From contig JACQGI010000029.1 in assembly GCA_016199625.1 (NCBI GenBank), positions 1 through 52,356 on the forward strand: a stretch of DNA of 52,356 nt, in the 5' to 3' direction. The stretch is from Acidobacteriota bacterium (GTDB taxonomy: Bacteria > Acidobacteriota > Vicinamibacteria > Fen-336). The translations under genes and the position numbers were made by a program. Of the stretch, positions 25,861 through 34,190 are shown piece after piece. Below the pieces are notes generated by a model, which did not search any database, was not told the DNA's origin, and saw only the letters and a list, made by a program, of their open reading frames with translations. Position 1 is the first letter of the stretch. Each line of letters starts with the position of its first letter.

Positions 25861-27210
25861 ATGGTGCGCGTGACGGTGGTCGGCGGGGGTCTCGCGGGCA
25901 CCGAGGCCTCGTGGCAGCTCGCGCAGCGCGGGATCGGCGTCGACCTCTACGAGATGCGGCCGGTCGTCCGGACGCCGGTCCACCAGACCGATCGCCTGGC
26001 GGAGCTCGTCTGTTCCAACAGCCTGCGGGGCAACGCCCTCGACCAGGCCGCGGGACTCCTGAAGGAGGAGATGCGTCGGATGGGGTCCATCGTGCTCCGG
26101 GTGGCCGACGAGGTACGAGTCCCTGCGGGCAGCGCCCTCGCCGTGGACCGCGGCCTCTTCGCCCAGCGGGTCACCGACGCCATCGAGACGCTCCCGGCGG
26201 TGCGGATCCACCGGCGGGAGATCCAGCGGATCCCCGAGGATCCGGTGGCGATCGTGGCCACCGGTCCGCTCACGTCGGAGTCCCTCGCGGCCGAGATCGC
26301 CGCCTTCGTCGGCCAGGACCACCTGTACTTTTACGACGCCGTCTCGCCGGTGGTGGACGCCGACACCATCGACTTCACCCGGACCTTCCGCGCCTCGCGC
26401 TACGGCAAGGGGGGCGAGGACTACGTGAACTGCCCGCTCACCGAAGAGGAGTACCGGGCGTTCTTCGAAGCCCTGACTACCGCCGAGTGCGCCAGCGTCC
26501 ACGAGTTCGAGCGCGAGAAGTTCTTCGAGGGGTGCCTGCCCGTCGAGGTGATCGCGAGCCGCGGGCCGGAGACCCTCCTGTTCGGGCCCATGAAGCCCGT
26601 GGGCCTCAAGGACCCGCGCACGGGGTGCCGGCCGTTCGCCGTGGTCCAGCTGAGGCAGGACAACCTCGCCGCAAGTCACTACTCCATGGTGGGCTTCCAG
26701 ACGCAGCTCAAGTGGGGCGAGCAGAAACGCGTCTTCCGCATGATCCCGGGTCTCGCCGACGCCGACTTCGTCCGACACGGGATGATCCACCGCAACACCT
26801 ACGTCAACGCCCCCTCGACCCTCGAGCCCACTTTCGAGACACGGCGGCGCCCGGGCCTGTTCTTCGCTGGCCAGATGTCCGGTGTCGAGGGCTACGTGGA
26901 ATCCGCCGCCTCGGGGATCCTGGCGGGCCTCGGCGCGGCATTCCGGGCTCGCGGCCTCGCCCCCGTGGCGTTCCCCGAGGACACGGCCCTGGGCGCCCTC
27001 GGGCGCTACATCGCCCGCAGCGACCCCGCCCACTACCAGCCCGCCAACATCGCCTTCGGACTGCTGCCCGAGCTCCCCCGGCGCGTCCGCGACAAGGCGG
27101 GCAGGCGCCTCGCGCTCTCCCATCGGGCCCTCGAGAGCCTCGACGGCTTTCGGACGCGACTCTCGGCACTCGAGGGTGCGCTCGATCCTCGAGCCGCGAC
27201 GACGGGCTGA
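25861..27210 (+). CDS. trmFO: Folate-dependent tRNA (m5U54) methyltransferase TrmFO
   Basis: FAD flavoprotein that forms 5-methyluridine at position 54 of tRNA using methylenetetrahydrofolate. About 449 residues: FAD-binding start VTVVGGGLAGTEASWQLAQR, then DLYEMRPV, ELVCSNSLRGN, KGGEDYVNCPLTEEEY, and the C-terminal GLFFAGQMSGVEGYVESAA. The frame opens at a TTG at 25855; ATG 25861 is preferred, and a GTG at 25870 (GGAG 9 nt upstream) is a realistic alternative. Sits between topA and xerC as in many Firmicutes and Proteobacteria. Confidence 0.96.
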   Translation: MVRVTVVGGGLAGTEASWQLAQRGIGVDLYEMRPVVRTPVHQTDRLAELVCSNSLRGNALDQAAGLLKEEMRRMGSIVLRVADEVRVPAGSALAVDRGLFAQRVTDAIETLPAVRIHRREIQRIPEDPVAIVATGPLTSESLAAEIAAFVGQDHLYFYDAVSPVVDADTIDFTRTFRASRYGKGGEDYVNCPLTEEEYRAFFEALTTAECASVHEFEREKFFEGCLPVEVIASRGPETLLFGPMKPVGLKDPRTGCRPFAVVQLRQDNLAASHYSMVGFQTQLKWGEQKRVFRMIPGLADADFVRHGMIHRNTYVNAPSTLEPTFETRRRPGLFFAGQMSGVEGYVESAASGILAGLGAAFRARGLAPVAFPEDTALGALGRYIARSDPAHYQPANIAFGLLPELPRRVRDKAGRRLALSHRALESLDGFRTRLSALEGALDPRAATTG

Positions 27211-27215
27211 GGGCC

Positions 27216-28100
27216 GTGAAGAAGGCCATCGCCGCCTTCCTCCGCCACCTGGCGCGCGAGCGCAACGCCTCGGCCCACACCGTCAGGGCATACGGCGAGG
27301 ACCTCGCCCAGTTCTCCACGCATCTCCGCGAGGAGCTGGGCCGCGAGGCCACGCCTGCCGACGTGGACCACCTCATGATCCGGGCCTTCCTCGCCCGGCT
27401 GCACCGCGCACGCCTCAAGAAGACCTCGGCGGCCCGGAAGCTCGCGGCGCTCCGAACGTTCTTTCGCTTCCTCTGCCGCGAGGGCGTCCTCGAGAGCAAC
27501 CCCGCGCGGCCGCTGCTCTCGCCCCGAACGGAACGCCGGATGCCGACCCACCTCGACGAAGGCGAAGTGAGCCGACTCCTCGACATCCGGCCCGAGAGTG
27601 ACGCCGATCTCCGCGCCCGCGCGGCCCTCGAGCTCCTCTACGCCACAGGAGTCCGCTGTGCCGAGCTGGTCCGCCTCGACCTCGCGGAGGTGGACCTCGA
27701 GGCCCGCATGATTCGAGTTCTGGGTAAAGGCAGCAAAGAGAGGATCGTCCCGTTTGGGGGACGAGCTCTCGAGGCCCTGACCGCGTACCTGCCCGCCCGT
27801 CTTCGAGCGGCGCCTCGAACCGATGCGCTCTTTCTGAACGCGCGTGGTGGGCGATTGACAGATCGGAGTATCCGGCTAATCCTTCGGCGACAGCTCCAGA
27901 AGGCCGCTCTTGCCCGCCGTGTCAGCCCCCACACACTGCGGCACAGTTTCGCGACGCATCTCCTTGAAAAAGGGGCCGATCTTCGCGCGATCCAGGAGCT
28001 GCTCGGTCACGCGAGCCTCTCGACAACCCAACGGTATACGCATGTCGACACGCGCCACATTCTAGAAGTTTACAATAAGGCTCATCCCAGGGCGCGCTAA
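27216..28100 (+). CDS. xerC: Tyrosine recombinase XerC
   Basis: 294-residue site-specific recombinase of the XerC/XerD pair that resolves chromosome dimers at dif. N-terminal SAM-like core-binding domain (SAHTVRAYGEDLAQFSTHL), then the catalytic domain with the active-site set Arg (TGVRCAELVRL), Lys (GKGSKERIVPFG), His-x-x-Arg (SPHTLRHSFATHLLE), His (LGHASLSTTQRY) and the nucleophile Tyr (YTHV). GTG 27216 starts 5 bp after trmFO. No dif-like 28-mer is recognisable nearby. Normally hslV follows; here a 2.7-kb module intervenes. Confidence 0.95.
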   Translation: MKKAIAAFLRHLARERNASAHTVRAYGEDLAQFSTHLREELGREATPADVDHLMIRAFLARLHRARLKKTSAARKLAALRTFFRFLCREGVLESNPARPLLSPRTERRMPTHLDEGEVSRLLDIRPESDADLRARAALELLYATGVRCAELVRLDLAEVDLEARMIRVLGKGSKERIVPFGGRALEALTAYLPARLRAAPRTDALFLNARGGRLTDRSIRLILRRQLQKAALARRVSPHTLRHSFATHLLEKGADLRAIQELLGHASLSTTQRYTHVDTRHILEVYNKAHPRAR

Positions 28101-28165
28101 GTCTGTTGATAGATAGATTCAAGGCCGCGGACCGACCCGCCGCGTCTCAATTGACGATAGGCAGC

Positions 28166-28759
28166 ATGCAGCCGGCCGACGAAGAGCTGGTGGCGGCGTT
28201 CCAGGGCGGCGACGTGTCCGCCTTCGACGTCCTGCTTCTCCGATGGGACCGCAAGATCCAGGGGGCGATCTACCGGATCATGGGCTCCGAGGAGGAATCG
28301 CGCGACCTCTGTCAGGAGACCTTTCTCAAGGCGTACCGCTCGCTCCGAGGGTTCAAGGGGGAGGCGCGCTTTTCCTCGTGGCTCTACCAGATCGCTCTCA
28401 ACGTCTGCCGCGACCGCATGCGGCGGCGCAAGGGCAAGACTCTGGTCAGCCTGGACGAGCTCGACGAGGCGGGTGGCCTGCCCCCCGGGCCCGCGGCGCC
28501 CAGCGCCCTCGAGCTCGTGGAGAGCCGTGATCTGGCGCGGGCGGTGGCCGCTGCGGTGGCGGCCCTGCCCGGGGAACAGCGCGAGGTGATCGTGCTGAAG
28601 GAGTACCAGGGCCTCACGTTCCTGGAGATCGCCGAGGTGCTGGGCCTGCCCACTTCGACGGTGAAGACCCGGCTCTACCGCGGGCTCGGCCAGTTGCGTG
28701 AGCACCTCGAGCGCAAGGGGATCAGGGGCACCGCACCGGTGCCCGCCCCCTCGCCCTGA
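28166..28759 (+). CDS. ECF sigma factor (RpoE-like)
   Basis: 197-residue sigma factor. Region 2: AFDVLLLRWDRKIQGAIYRI, ESRDLCQETFLKAYRSLRGF, EARFSSWLYQIALNVCRD; region 4: LPGEQREVIVLKEYQGLTFLE, LPTSTVKTRLYRGLGQLREHL. ATG 28166 is chosen over a TTG 20 codons upstream, since the upstream residues are not sigma-like and a short AGG lies before the ATG. The next gene encodes a zinc-finger anti-sigma factor 22 bp downstream, the standard ECF pair. Confidence 0.92.
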   Translation: MQPADEELVAAFQGGDVSAFDVLLLRWDRKIQGAIYRIMGSEEESRDLCQETFLKAYRSLRGFKGEARFSSWLYQIALNVCRDRMRRRKGKTLVSLDELDEAGGLPPGPAAPSALELVESRDLARAVAAAVAALPGEQREVIVLKEYQGLTFLEIAEVLGLPTSTVKTRLYRGLGQLREHLERKGIRGTAPVPAPSP

Positions 28760-28781
28760 GGATCGACGAGGAGAGCGAACC

Positions 28782-29438
28782 ATGCCGTGCACGATGCTGC
28801 GTGAAGAGATGGTGGCGGTGCTCTACGGCGAGGCCGACGCCGAAACGGTCCGTCGCGTGGGGGAGCACCAGGCCGCCTGTGCAGACTGTCGCGACGAGAT
28901 GGCCGCGCTGCGCGGCCTCAGGCGACAGCTCACCGCCTGGCGGGCCCCGGAGCCCGCCCGGGGTGTTCGGCGTCCTCGACCGCGTCCCTGGGCGGCGCTG
29001 GCCGCGGCGGCCGCGATCGTCTTCGCCCTGGGGGCGGGGTGGGGCCTGGCCGGCGCCGAGCTGCGGTACGAGAAGGGCCGCGTGAGCTTCCGGCTGGGGG
29101 GCGGGGACCAGGAGATCCGGACGGTCCTCGACCGGGAGCGCGCGCGACTGCAGGAGGAGATCGCCGCGCTACGGGCGGCGGTGGCGGCGCGCCCGTCGGG
29201 AGGCGACGCGGCGTTCCTCGAGCGTGTCGCCGCGATGATCCGCGAGAGCGAAGCCCGTCAGGCCGTGCTCATGAGCGCGAGCCTCCAGGAGATTGGCGAG
29301 CGGAACGAGGCCCAGCGTCGCTACGATCTGGCGCGCGTGAGCGCAGGCCTCTCGTATCTCGACGGGCGGACCGGCGAGCAGGTGGCCCGGACCAACGAGC
29401 TCATGGGCTACGTGCTCCAGGTCTCGCAACAGAGGTGA
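28782..29438 (+). CDS. Membrane-anchored zinc-finger anti-sigma factor
   Basis: 218-residue anti-sigma factor of the ZAS type. His29-x3-Cys33-x2-Cys36 with an upstream Cys3 forms the sigma-binding zinc site. One transmembrane segment (WAALAAAAAIVFALGAGWGL, about 69-90) leads to a periplasmic part with a long coiled coil (ERARLQEEIAALRAAVAA) and a second helical stretch. ATG 28782 follows a GAGGAGAG site. By analogy with RseA-type factors, envelope signals would release the upstream sigma factor. Confidence 0.88.
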   Translation: MPCTMLREEMVAVLYGEADAETVRRVGEHQAACADCRDEMAALRGLRRQLTAWRAPEPARGVRRPRPRPWAALAAAAAIVFALGAGWGLAGAELRYEKGRVSFRLGGGDQEIRTVLDRERARLQEEIAALRAAVAARPSGGDAAFLERVAAMIRESEARQAVLMSASLQEIGERNEAQRRYDLARVSAGLSYLDGRTGEQVARTNELMGYVLQVSQQR

Positions 29439-29440
29439 CG

Positions 29441-30340
29441 ATGCGCGTCCTCGCCCCGATCCTCGCGGCTTCGGTCGCGCTGCCCGCCGCAGCCCAGACG
29501 TCGGCGCCGGTCCAGGAGCTCCAAGTCCTCGAGCAGGCCCTCGAGGGGGCGGTCCGCCGCGTCAGCCGCGCCAGCCTCGCCCATCAGGGACCGGCCGAGC
29601 GCTGCCGCAGCTATCCGCTTCGCGGGTACGGCGTCGTGTTCGTCCTCCCGCCCCGGGCGATCCCCGCGCGCCCGCGCCCCCGGGTCCTCGAGCCGAGCGA
29701 CGAGCTCCTCGAGCGGGCGATCCGCTCCCTCCGGGAGAGCCTCAAGACGGTCCAGCAGCCCGAGCTGCGCGCTCACGTGGAGCGGCGGATCGAGGCGCTG
29801 GAGCGCGTCCTCGCCGCACGGCGCTTGCCGGGGCTTCCGGAGGAGACCCTGTTGCGCGCGGCCGAAGCCCAGGCCCGCGTCTTCGAGCTCCAAGCCGCGG
29901 CGGCGCGGGCGGCCGCCGAGCGCGCCATCGCCGAGGTGAGCCGTGAAGTCCAGAAGGGGCTCGTGCCGCCCGAGCCACCGCCCCCGTCCGCCCCGGAGGC
30001 GGTCCTCGCCCCCCGCTCGCCCGCGGAGTCCGGCCCCCCGTGGCGCTCGTGGCTCGACACCGAGGAGGACGGGGCCCGGCCCCCCGACGCCGTCATCCGG
30101 GACGTGGGCGCCGCTGTCACCGAGGTTCTGGAGGCCCACGGCGCGAGCCTACGGTCTCTCAAGCCCGAGGAGTTCGTCGTCGTGGCGGTGGATTTCTTTC
30201 CGCGGGGCGGGTTCCTCCCGCGGGAGCGGCCGGAGAGGACGCTCGTGGTGCGGGTCCGCAAGAAGGAGCTGGACGAGCGCCATGCCGGCCGCCTGCCCTC
30301 CGAAGAGTTCCGAGGGAAGGTGGAGCTCGTGGAGTACTAG
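29441..30340 (+). CDS. Exported protein of unknown function in the ECF module
   Basis: 299 residues, signal peptide MRVLAPILAASVALPAAAQ, then a helical N-terminal part (VQELQVLEQALEGAVRRVSR, ELLERAIRSLRESLKTVQQ, RVFELQAAAARAAAERAI), a proline-rich linker (PPEPPPPSAPE), and a short alpha/beta end domain (FVVVAVDFFPRGGFLP, RTLVVRVRKKELDE). No family recognised. Starts 2 bp after the anti-sigma stop, so it is co-translated and probably belongs to the same envelope-sensing circuit. Its stop shares a CTAG with the convergent gene. Confidence 0.75.
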   Translation: MRVLAPILAASVALPAAAQTSAPVQELQVLEQALEGAVRRVSRASLAHQGPAERCRSYPLRGYGVVFVLPPRAIPARPRPRVLEPSDELLERAIRSLRESLKTVQQPELRAHVERRIEALERVLAARRLPGLPEETLLRAAEAQARVFELQAAAARAAAERAIAEVSREVQKGLVPPEPPPPSAPEAVLAPRSPAESGPPWRSWLDTEEDGARPPDAVIRDVGAAVTEVLEAHGASLRSLKPEEFVVVAVDFFPRGGFLPRERPERTLVVRVRKKELDERHAGRLPSEEFRGKVELVEY

Positions 30341-30702
30341 CGCGTGCGGAGGAGCACCGCCAGGGTCAGAACGGCGAGGGTCCCGTCGCTGGCCGCGAAG
30401 ACGAGGAACGAGGCCGGGGACCCCTGGCTCAGATGATCCGCGACGAAGAGCGCCGCTCCGAGCCCCTTGGCCAGAACCCCCGCCACCCAGAGGTAGCCCC
30501 GCCGGGCCTCGGGTGCCGCCGCCGCCCAGAAGTACCCTGCCGCCAGGGTGAGGGTGAAGACGCCGTTCAGCTGGGCGTTGACGAGCGGTACCGGCGCCGG
30601 CGCGCCGAACACCCGGGCCAGCTGTGGCGCCGCCAGGAGCATCGGCAGTGCCAGCATCAGGTCGTACACGCCCGAAACGACGGCGAGGGTCTTCAAGCTC
30701 AT
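30337..30702 (-). CDS. Small four-helix membrane protein
   Basis: 121 residues with four predicted transmembrane helices: [59 protein letters not shown] and [20 protein letters not shown]. The family is not certain; small membrane proteins of this shape are often named DUF only. AAAGG precedes ATG 30702. It is convergent with the exported protein (4-bp stop overlap) and divergent from hslV, so it is an isolated minus gene in a plus cluster. Confidence 0.75.
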   Translation of the reverse strand: MSLKTLAVVSGVYDLMLALPMLLAAPQLARVFGAPAPVPLVNAQLNGVFTLTLAAGYFWAAAAPEARRGYLWVAGVLAKGLGAALFVADHLSQGSPASFLVFAASDGTLAVLTLAVLLRTR

Positions 30703-30715
30703 GCGGGGCCTTTCG

Positions 30716-30745
30716 TTGACCCCCCGCGGGGGCCGCTCCTATACT
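30716..30745 (+). promoter_or_regulatory. hslVU promoter with a palindrome in its spacer
   Basis: TTGACC (30716-30721), 18-nt spacer, TATACT (30740-30745). The spacer contains the perfect 12-bp palindrome CCCCCGCGGGGG (30721-30732), which could be an operator. The same region must also serve the divergent membrane-protein gene; a TAGTAT on the minus strand overlaps the -10. Confidence 0.6.
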
Positions 30746-30775
30746 AAGCTCTTCCACCCGGTGGACCGAAGGCCG

Positions 30776-31315
30776 ATGAAGAGCGCGATCCTGCACGGCA
30801 CCACGATCCTCGCCGTCCGGCGAGAGGGGCGCTGTGCCCTCGCCGGCGACGGTCAGGTCACACTGGGGGCGACCGTGGTCAAGCACGGCGCCCGCAAGAT
30901 CCGCCGCCTCCACAACGGTCAGGTCCTGGCCGGCTTCGCGGGCTCCACGGCCGACGCCATGGCCCTCTTCGCGAAGTTCGAGGCCAAGATCGAGGAATAC
31001 CGGGGCGGCCTCGAGCGCGCGGCCGTGGAGCTGGCCCGGGAGTGGCGGACCGACCGGATCCTGCGCCGCCTCGAGGCCTTCTTGGTCGTGGCCGATCGCG
31101 AGGCCGCCTTCCTTCTCTCCGGGGCCGGTGACGTCATCGCCCCCGACGACGGGATCGTGGCGGCGGGGAGCGGCGGGCCCTACGCCCTGGCGGCGGCCCG
31201 CGCCCTCCTCCGCCACACGAGCCTCGACGCCCCCGCCCTCGCCCTCGAGGCCATGCGGATCGCCTCCGAGATCTGCGTCTACACCAACGACGCGATCGTG
31301 GTGGAGAGCCTCTAG
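30776..31315 (+). CDS. hslV: ATP-dependent protease peptidase subunit HslV
   Basis: 179-residue Thr protease of the HslUV complex, forming double hexameric rings in the cytoplasm. An 8-residue propeptide (MKSAILHG) precedes Thr9-Thr10, so Thr9 is the mature nucleophile after self-cleavage. Conserved segments: [54 protein letters not shown] and [20 protein letters not shown] 30776 was picked over upstream in-frame starts that precede the promoter. hslU starts on the base after its stop. Confidence 0.96.
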   Translation: MKSAILHGTTILAVRREGRCALAGDGQVTLGATVVKHGARKIRRLHNGQVLAGFAGSTADAMALFAKFEAKIEEYRGGLERAAVELAREWRTDRILRRLEAFLVVADREAAFLLSGAGDVIAPDDGIVAAGSGGPYALAAARALLRHTSLDAPALALEAMRIASEICVYTNDAIVVESL

Positions 31316-32704
31316 ATGCCCATCCACCTCCCCGCGGCCAGCGAGGAGCTCCGGACCCTCGAGAGCCTGACGCCCCGGGAGATCGTCGCGGAGCTGGACC
31401 GTCACGTGGTGGGTCAGGCGGCCGCCAAGAGGGCGGTGGCCATCGCCCTCAGGAACCGCGTCCGCCGTCAGCGCCTGGCCCCGGAGGTCGCCTCGGAGAT
31501 CACGCCGAAGAACATCCTGATGATCGGACCCACGGGGGTTGGCAAGACCGAGATCGCCCGCCGCCTGGCCCGCCTCGCCGGCAGCCCCTTCCTGAAGGTG
31601 GAGGCGTCCAAGTTCACCGAAGTCGGCTACGTCGGGCGCGACGTGGAGTCCATCGTGCGGGACCTCGTCGAGGGCGCCTACGACATGGTGCGGCGCGAAA
31701 AGCAGGCAGAGGTGCGCGCCAAGGCCGACCGCCTCGCCGAAGAGCGCCTCCTCGACCTGCTGCTCCCGCCGCCGCAGGCCGCTGGCGAAATCCCCGAGGC
31801 CGCCGAGGAGGCGCGCCAGCAATTCCGAGTGACCCGTGAGAAGCTCCGGGACCAGCTCCGGGCCGGCCGACTCGAGGAGCGCTCCGTGGAGGTCGAGACC
31901 CGCGAGCGCAGCTTTCCCTCCTTCCAGATCCTCACGTCGCAAGGTGTCGAGGAGATGGACGTCAACGTGAAGGACCTGCTGCCGGGCCTCTTCGGCGGAC
32001 GCACGAGGCGCCGGACCGTCCCCGTGGCCGAGGCGCGCCGGATCCTCCTACAGGAAGAGGAGGAGAAGCTCGTCGACGCCGACGAGGTCGCCCGCCTCGC
32101 CGTGGAGCGCGCGCAGTCCTCGGGGATCGTCTTCATCGACGAGATCGACAAGATCGCCGGGCGCGAGACGAGCCACGGCCCCGACGTCTCCCGCGAGGGG
32201 GTGCAGCGCGACATCCTGCCGATCGTCGAGGGGACGACCGTCGCCACCAAGTACGGGCCCGTCCGCACCGACCACATCCTGTTCATCGCCGCCGGCGCCT
32301 TCCACGTCAGCAAGCCCAGCGACCTCATCCCCGAGCTGCAGGGGCGGTTCCCGATCCGCGTGGAGCTCACCCCCCTGGGTGAGGAGGACCTGGTGCGCAT
32401 CCTCACCGAGCCCCAGAGCGCGCTCCTCTCCCAGTACCGGGCCCTCCTCGCCACGGAGGGCATGGACCTGGAGTTCACCGACGAGGCCGTGCGCGAGATG
32501 GCCCGGTTCGGCATGGAGGTCAACGAGGCGACGGAGAACATCGGCGCTCGCCGCCTCGCCACGATCCTCGAGACGGTCCTCGACGAGGTTTCCTTCGAGG
32601 GGGGGGAGCACGGCCCGCGCTCCGTGCGGATCGACGTCGCAGAGGTTCGCCGGAAACTCGGGCCCCTCGCCCAGGACCGCGACCTTTCGCGCTTCATCCT
32701 CTGA
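31316..32704 (+). CDS. hslU: ATP-dependent protease ATPase subunit HslU
   Basis: 462-residue AAA+ unfoldase. [17 protein letters not shown] at the start, Walker [16 protein letters not shown], pore-loop segment [11 protein letters not shown], a long I domain, Walker [26 protein letters not shown], and the C-terminal RDLSRFIL tail that inserts into HslV. Length is slightly above the usual 443, the excess being in the I domain. It directly follows hslV with no gap. Confidence 0.97.
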   Translation: MPIHLPAASEELRTLESLTPREIVAELDRHVVGQAAAKRAVAIALRNRVRRQRLAPEVASEITPKNILMIGPTGVGKTEIARRLARLAGSPFLKVEASKFTEVGYVGRDVESIVRDLVEGAYDMVRREKQAEVRAKADRLAEERLLDLLLPPPQAAGEIPEAAEEARQQFRVTREKLRDQLRAGRLEERSVEVETRERSFPSFQILTSQGVEEMDVNVKDLLPGLFGGRTRRRTVPVAEARRILLQEEEEKLVDADEVARLAVERAQSSGIVFIDEIDKIAGRETSHGPDVSREGVQRDILPIVEGTTVATKYGPVRTDHILFIAAGAFHVSKPSDLIPELQGRFPIRVELTPLGEEDLVRILTEPQSALLSQYRALLATEGMDLEFTDEAVREMARFGMEVNEATENIGARRLATILETVLDEVSFEGGEHGPRSVRIDVAEVRRKLGPLAQDRDLSRFIL

Positions 32705-32706
32705 AC

Positions 32707-33867
32707 GTGCGGCCTCTCCCGCGTGTTCCCCTCGTCGCCCTGTGCGCCTTCGTCCCCCTCTCTCTCGCCTGCGGCAAGCGGGGCGACCCGCTGCCTCCGC
32801 TCCGCCGGGCGCCGCAGCCCGTGTCGGGCCTCCGCGTGGCCCAGCGCGGCGACCGTCTCGAGATCGCCCTCGCGGCACCCCGAGCGATGAGCGACGGCGA
32901 GCGCCTCACGCTCCTCGATGTCGAGTTCCTCCGGGCCGACGGCCCCGGCGAGTTCCGACAGGCGGCCCGCCGCGAGACCCGCAGGGCGGCCGCAGGGGAG
33001 CTGCTCGTCCTCGACGAGGCGCTCCCTCCTCAGGGCACCACCGTCCGCGTCGCCGCACGAGCGATCGCAAAGGGCCGACCCTCGGCCTTGACCACGATCG
33101 CGTCTCTGATCGTTCTCGAGGCCCCCGGGGCCCCCGCGGACCTCGTCGCCCGCCCCGGCGTCGAGGGGCTGGTCCTCGCCTGGACGCCGCCCGCGCGCAT
33201 GCCGACGCCTCGTCCTCCGGCATCGCCCGTTCCGTCGCCGGCCCCGGAGCCGAGCCCGACCGCCCGCGTGATCCCGGGCGGCGACGAGCCGCCGGCCGAG
33301 GCCTCTGCCCCCGTCCCGCCCGTGCCCGAGGCGGAGGAGGCTGCGCCCGCGCCGTCGCCCACGCCTCCACCGGTGACCACGGGCTTCTGGGTGTACCGCC
33401 GCGCCCCCGAGGGTGCGTACGCCCGGCCCCTCGGCCGGGAGCCGCTCCAGGTACCCGGGTTCGAGGACGCGACCGCGGCCCGGGGCGAGCGCTGGTGCTA
33501 CGTCGTACGCACGGTGGCCTCGACGGACCCTGTGGTCGAGAGCGAGGCCAGCGGCGAGGCCTGCGCCACCATGGAGGACGTCACGGCGCCTGCGCCCCCC
33601 ACCGGCGTCACGGCTCTCGCCAGGGCAGGGGTCCCGGAGGTGTCGTGGAGCCGATCACCGGAGCCCGACCTCGCCCACTACCGGATCTACCGCGCCTCGC
33701 GTCGCGGCGTCCCGAAGCTCCTGGCCGAGCTGCCGCCCTCGGAGACGCTCTTCCGCGACACGACCGCGGCTCCGGGCGAGACCCACGTCTACACGATCAC
33801 CGCCGTCGACGGCGCGGGGAACGAGAGCGCACCGTCGGCGTCGGTCCGCGCGGGGTTCGAGCCGTGA
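32707..33867 (+). CDS. Lipoprotein with fibronectin type III-like domains
   Basis: 386 residues. Signal peptide and lipobox LSLAC (Cys22), then CGKRGDPLPP, the same short motif that opens LptM/YifL-type outer-membrane lipoproteins. Two Fn3-like domains (about 38-160 and 225-386, with VSGLRVAQRGDRLEIAL and GVTALARAGVPEVSWSRSPE, HYRIYRASRRG) flank a proline/alanine-rich linker near 160-225. GTG 32707 begins 2 bp after hslU. The stop overlaps the start of the decayed FAH gene, showing that gene was once coupled to it. Confidence 0.8.
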   Translation: MRPLPRVPLVALCAFVPLSLACGKRGDPLPPLRRAPQPVSGLRVAQRGDRLEIALAAPRAMSDGERLTLLDVEFLRADGPGEFRQAARRETRRAAAGELLVLDEALPPQGTTVRVAARAIAKGRPSALTTIASLIVLEAPGAPADLVARPGVEGLVLAWTPPARMPTPRPPASPVPSPAPEPSPTARVIPGGDEPPAEASAPVPPVPEAEEAAPAPSPTPPPVTTGFWVYRRAPEGAYARPLGREPLQVPGFEDATAARGERWCYVVRTVASTDPVVESEASGEACATMEDVTAPAPPTGVTALARAGVPEVSWSRSPEPDLAHYRIYRASRRGVPKLLAELPPSETLFRDTTAAPGETHVYTITAVDGAGNESAPSASVRAGFEP

Positions 33868-34171
33868 GGTCGTACCGAGTCGGGCCTCCCGGCGGGCCAC
33901 GCTGGGCCCGGGAGGACCCGGCTGCGCCTCCTGCGTGGCGATCCCTTCGTGGAGACCGAGCGGGTGAACGGCGTCGGCGCCAGCGGAGCACCACGGCCCC
34001 GCCGACCTTTCCGCCGAGTACCTGGGCTGGTTCGTTTCTCGGGTCATGACGCCGCGTCCTGGGGATATCATCTCGACGGGGACGCCGGCGGGGATCGGCC
34101 TCCTCCTCCCGGGCGACGTCGTGGAGGTGAAGGTCGAGGCGGTGAGCGCCCTCCGGAACCCGGTGATTTGA
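33864..34171 (+). pseudogene. Remnant of a fumarylacetoacetate hydrolase-family gene
   Basis: Three frames must be joined. From GTG 33864: RSYRVGPPGGPRWARED; one frame over from about 33919: [20 protein letters not shown], the usual FAH-family N-terminus; and in the third frame from about 33986 to the TGA at 34169-34171: [20 protein letters not shown], then [18 protein letters not shown] and SALRNPVI, the signature of the FAH C-terminal catalytic barrel. The middle of the protein (well over 100 residues) is deleted. Full-length family members are 210-280 residues. The gap between the FN3 lipoprotein and the transaldolase gene holds nothing else. Confidence 0.8.
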
Positions 34172-34190
34172 GAAGCGAAGGAAGGAAGCC

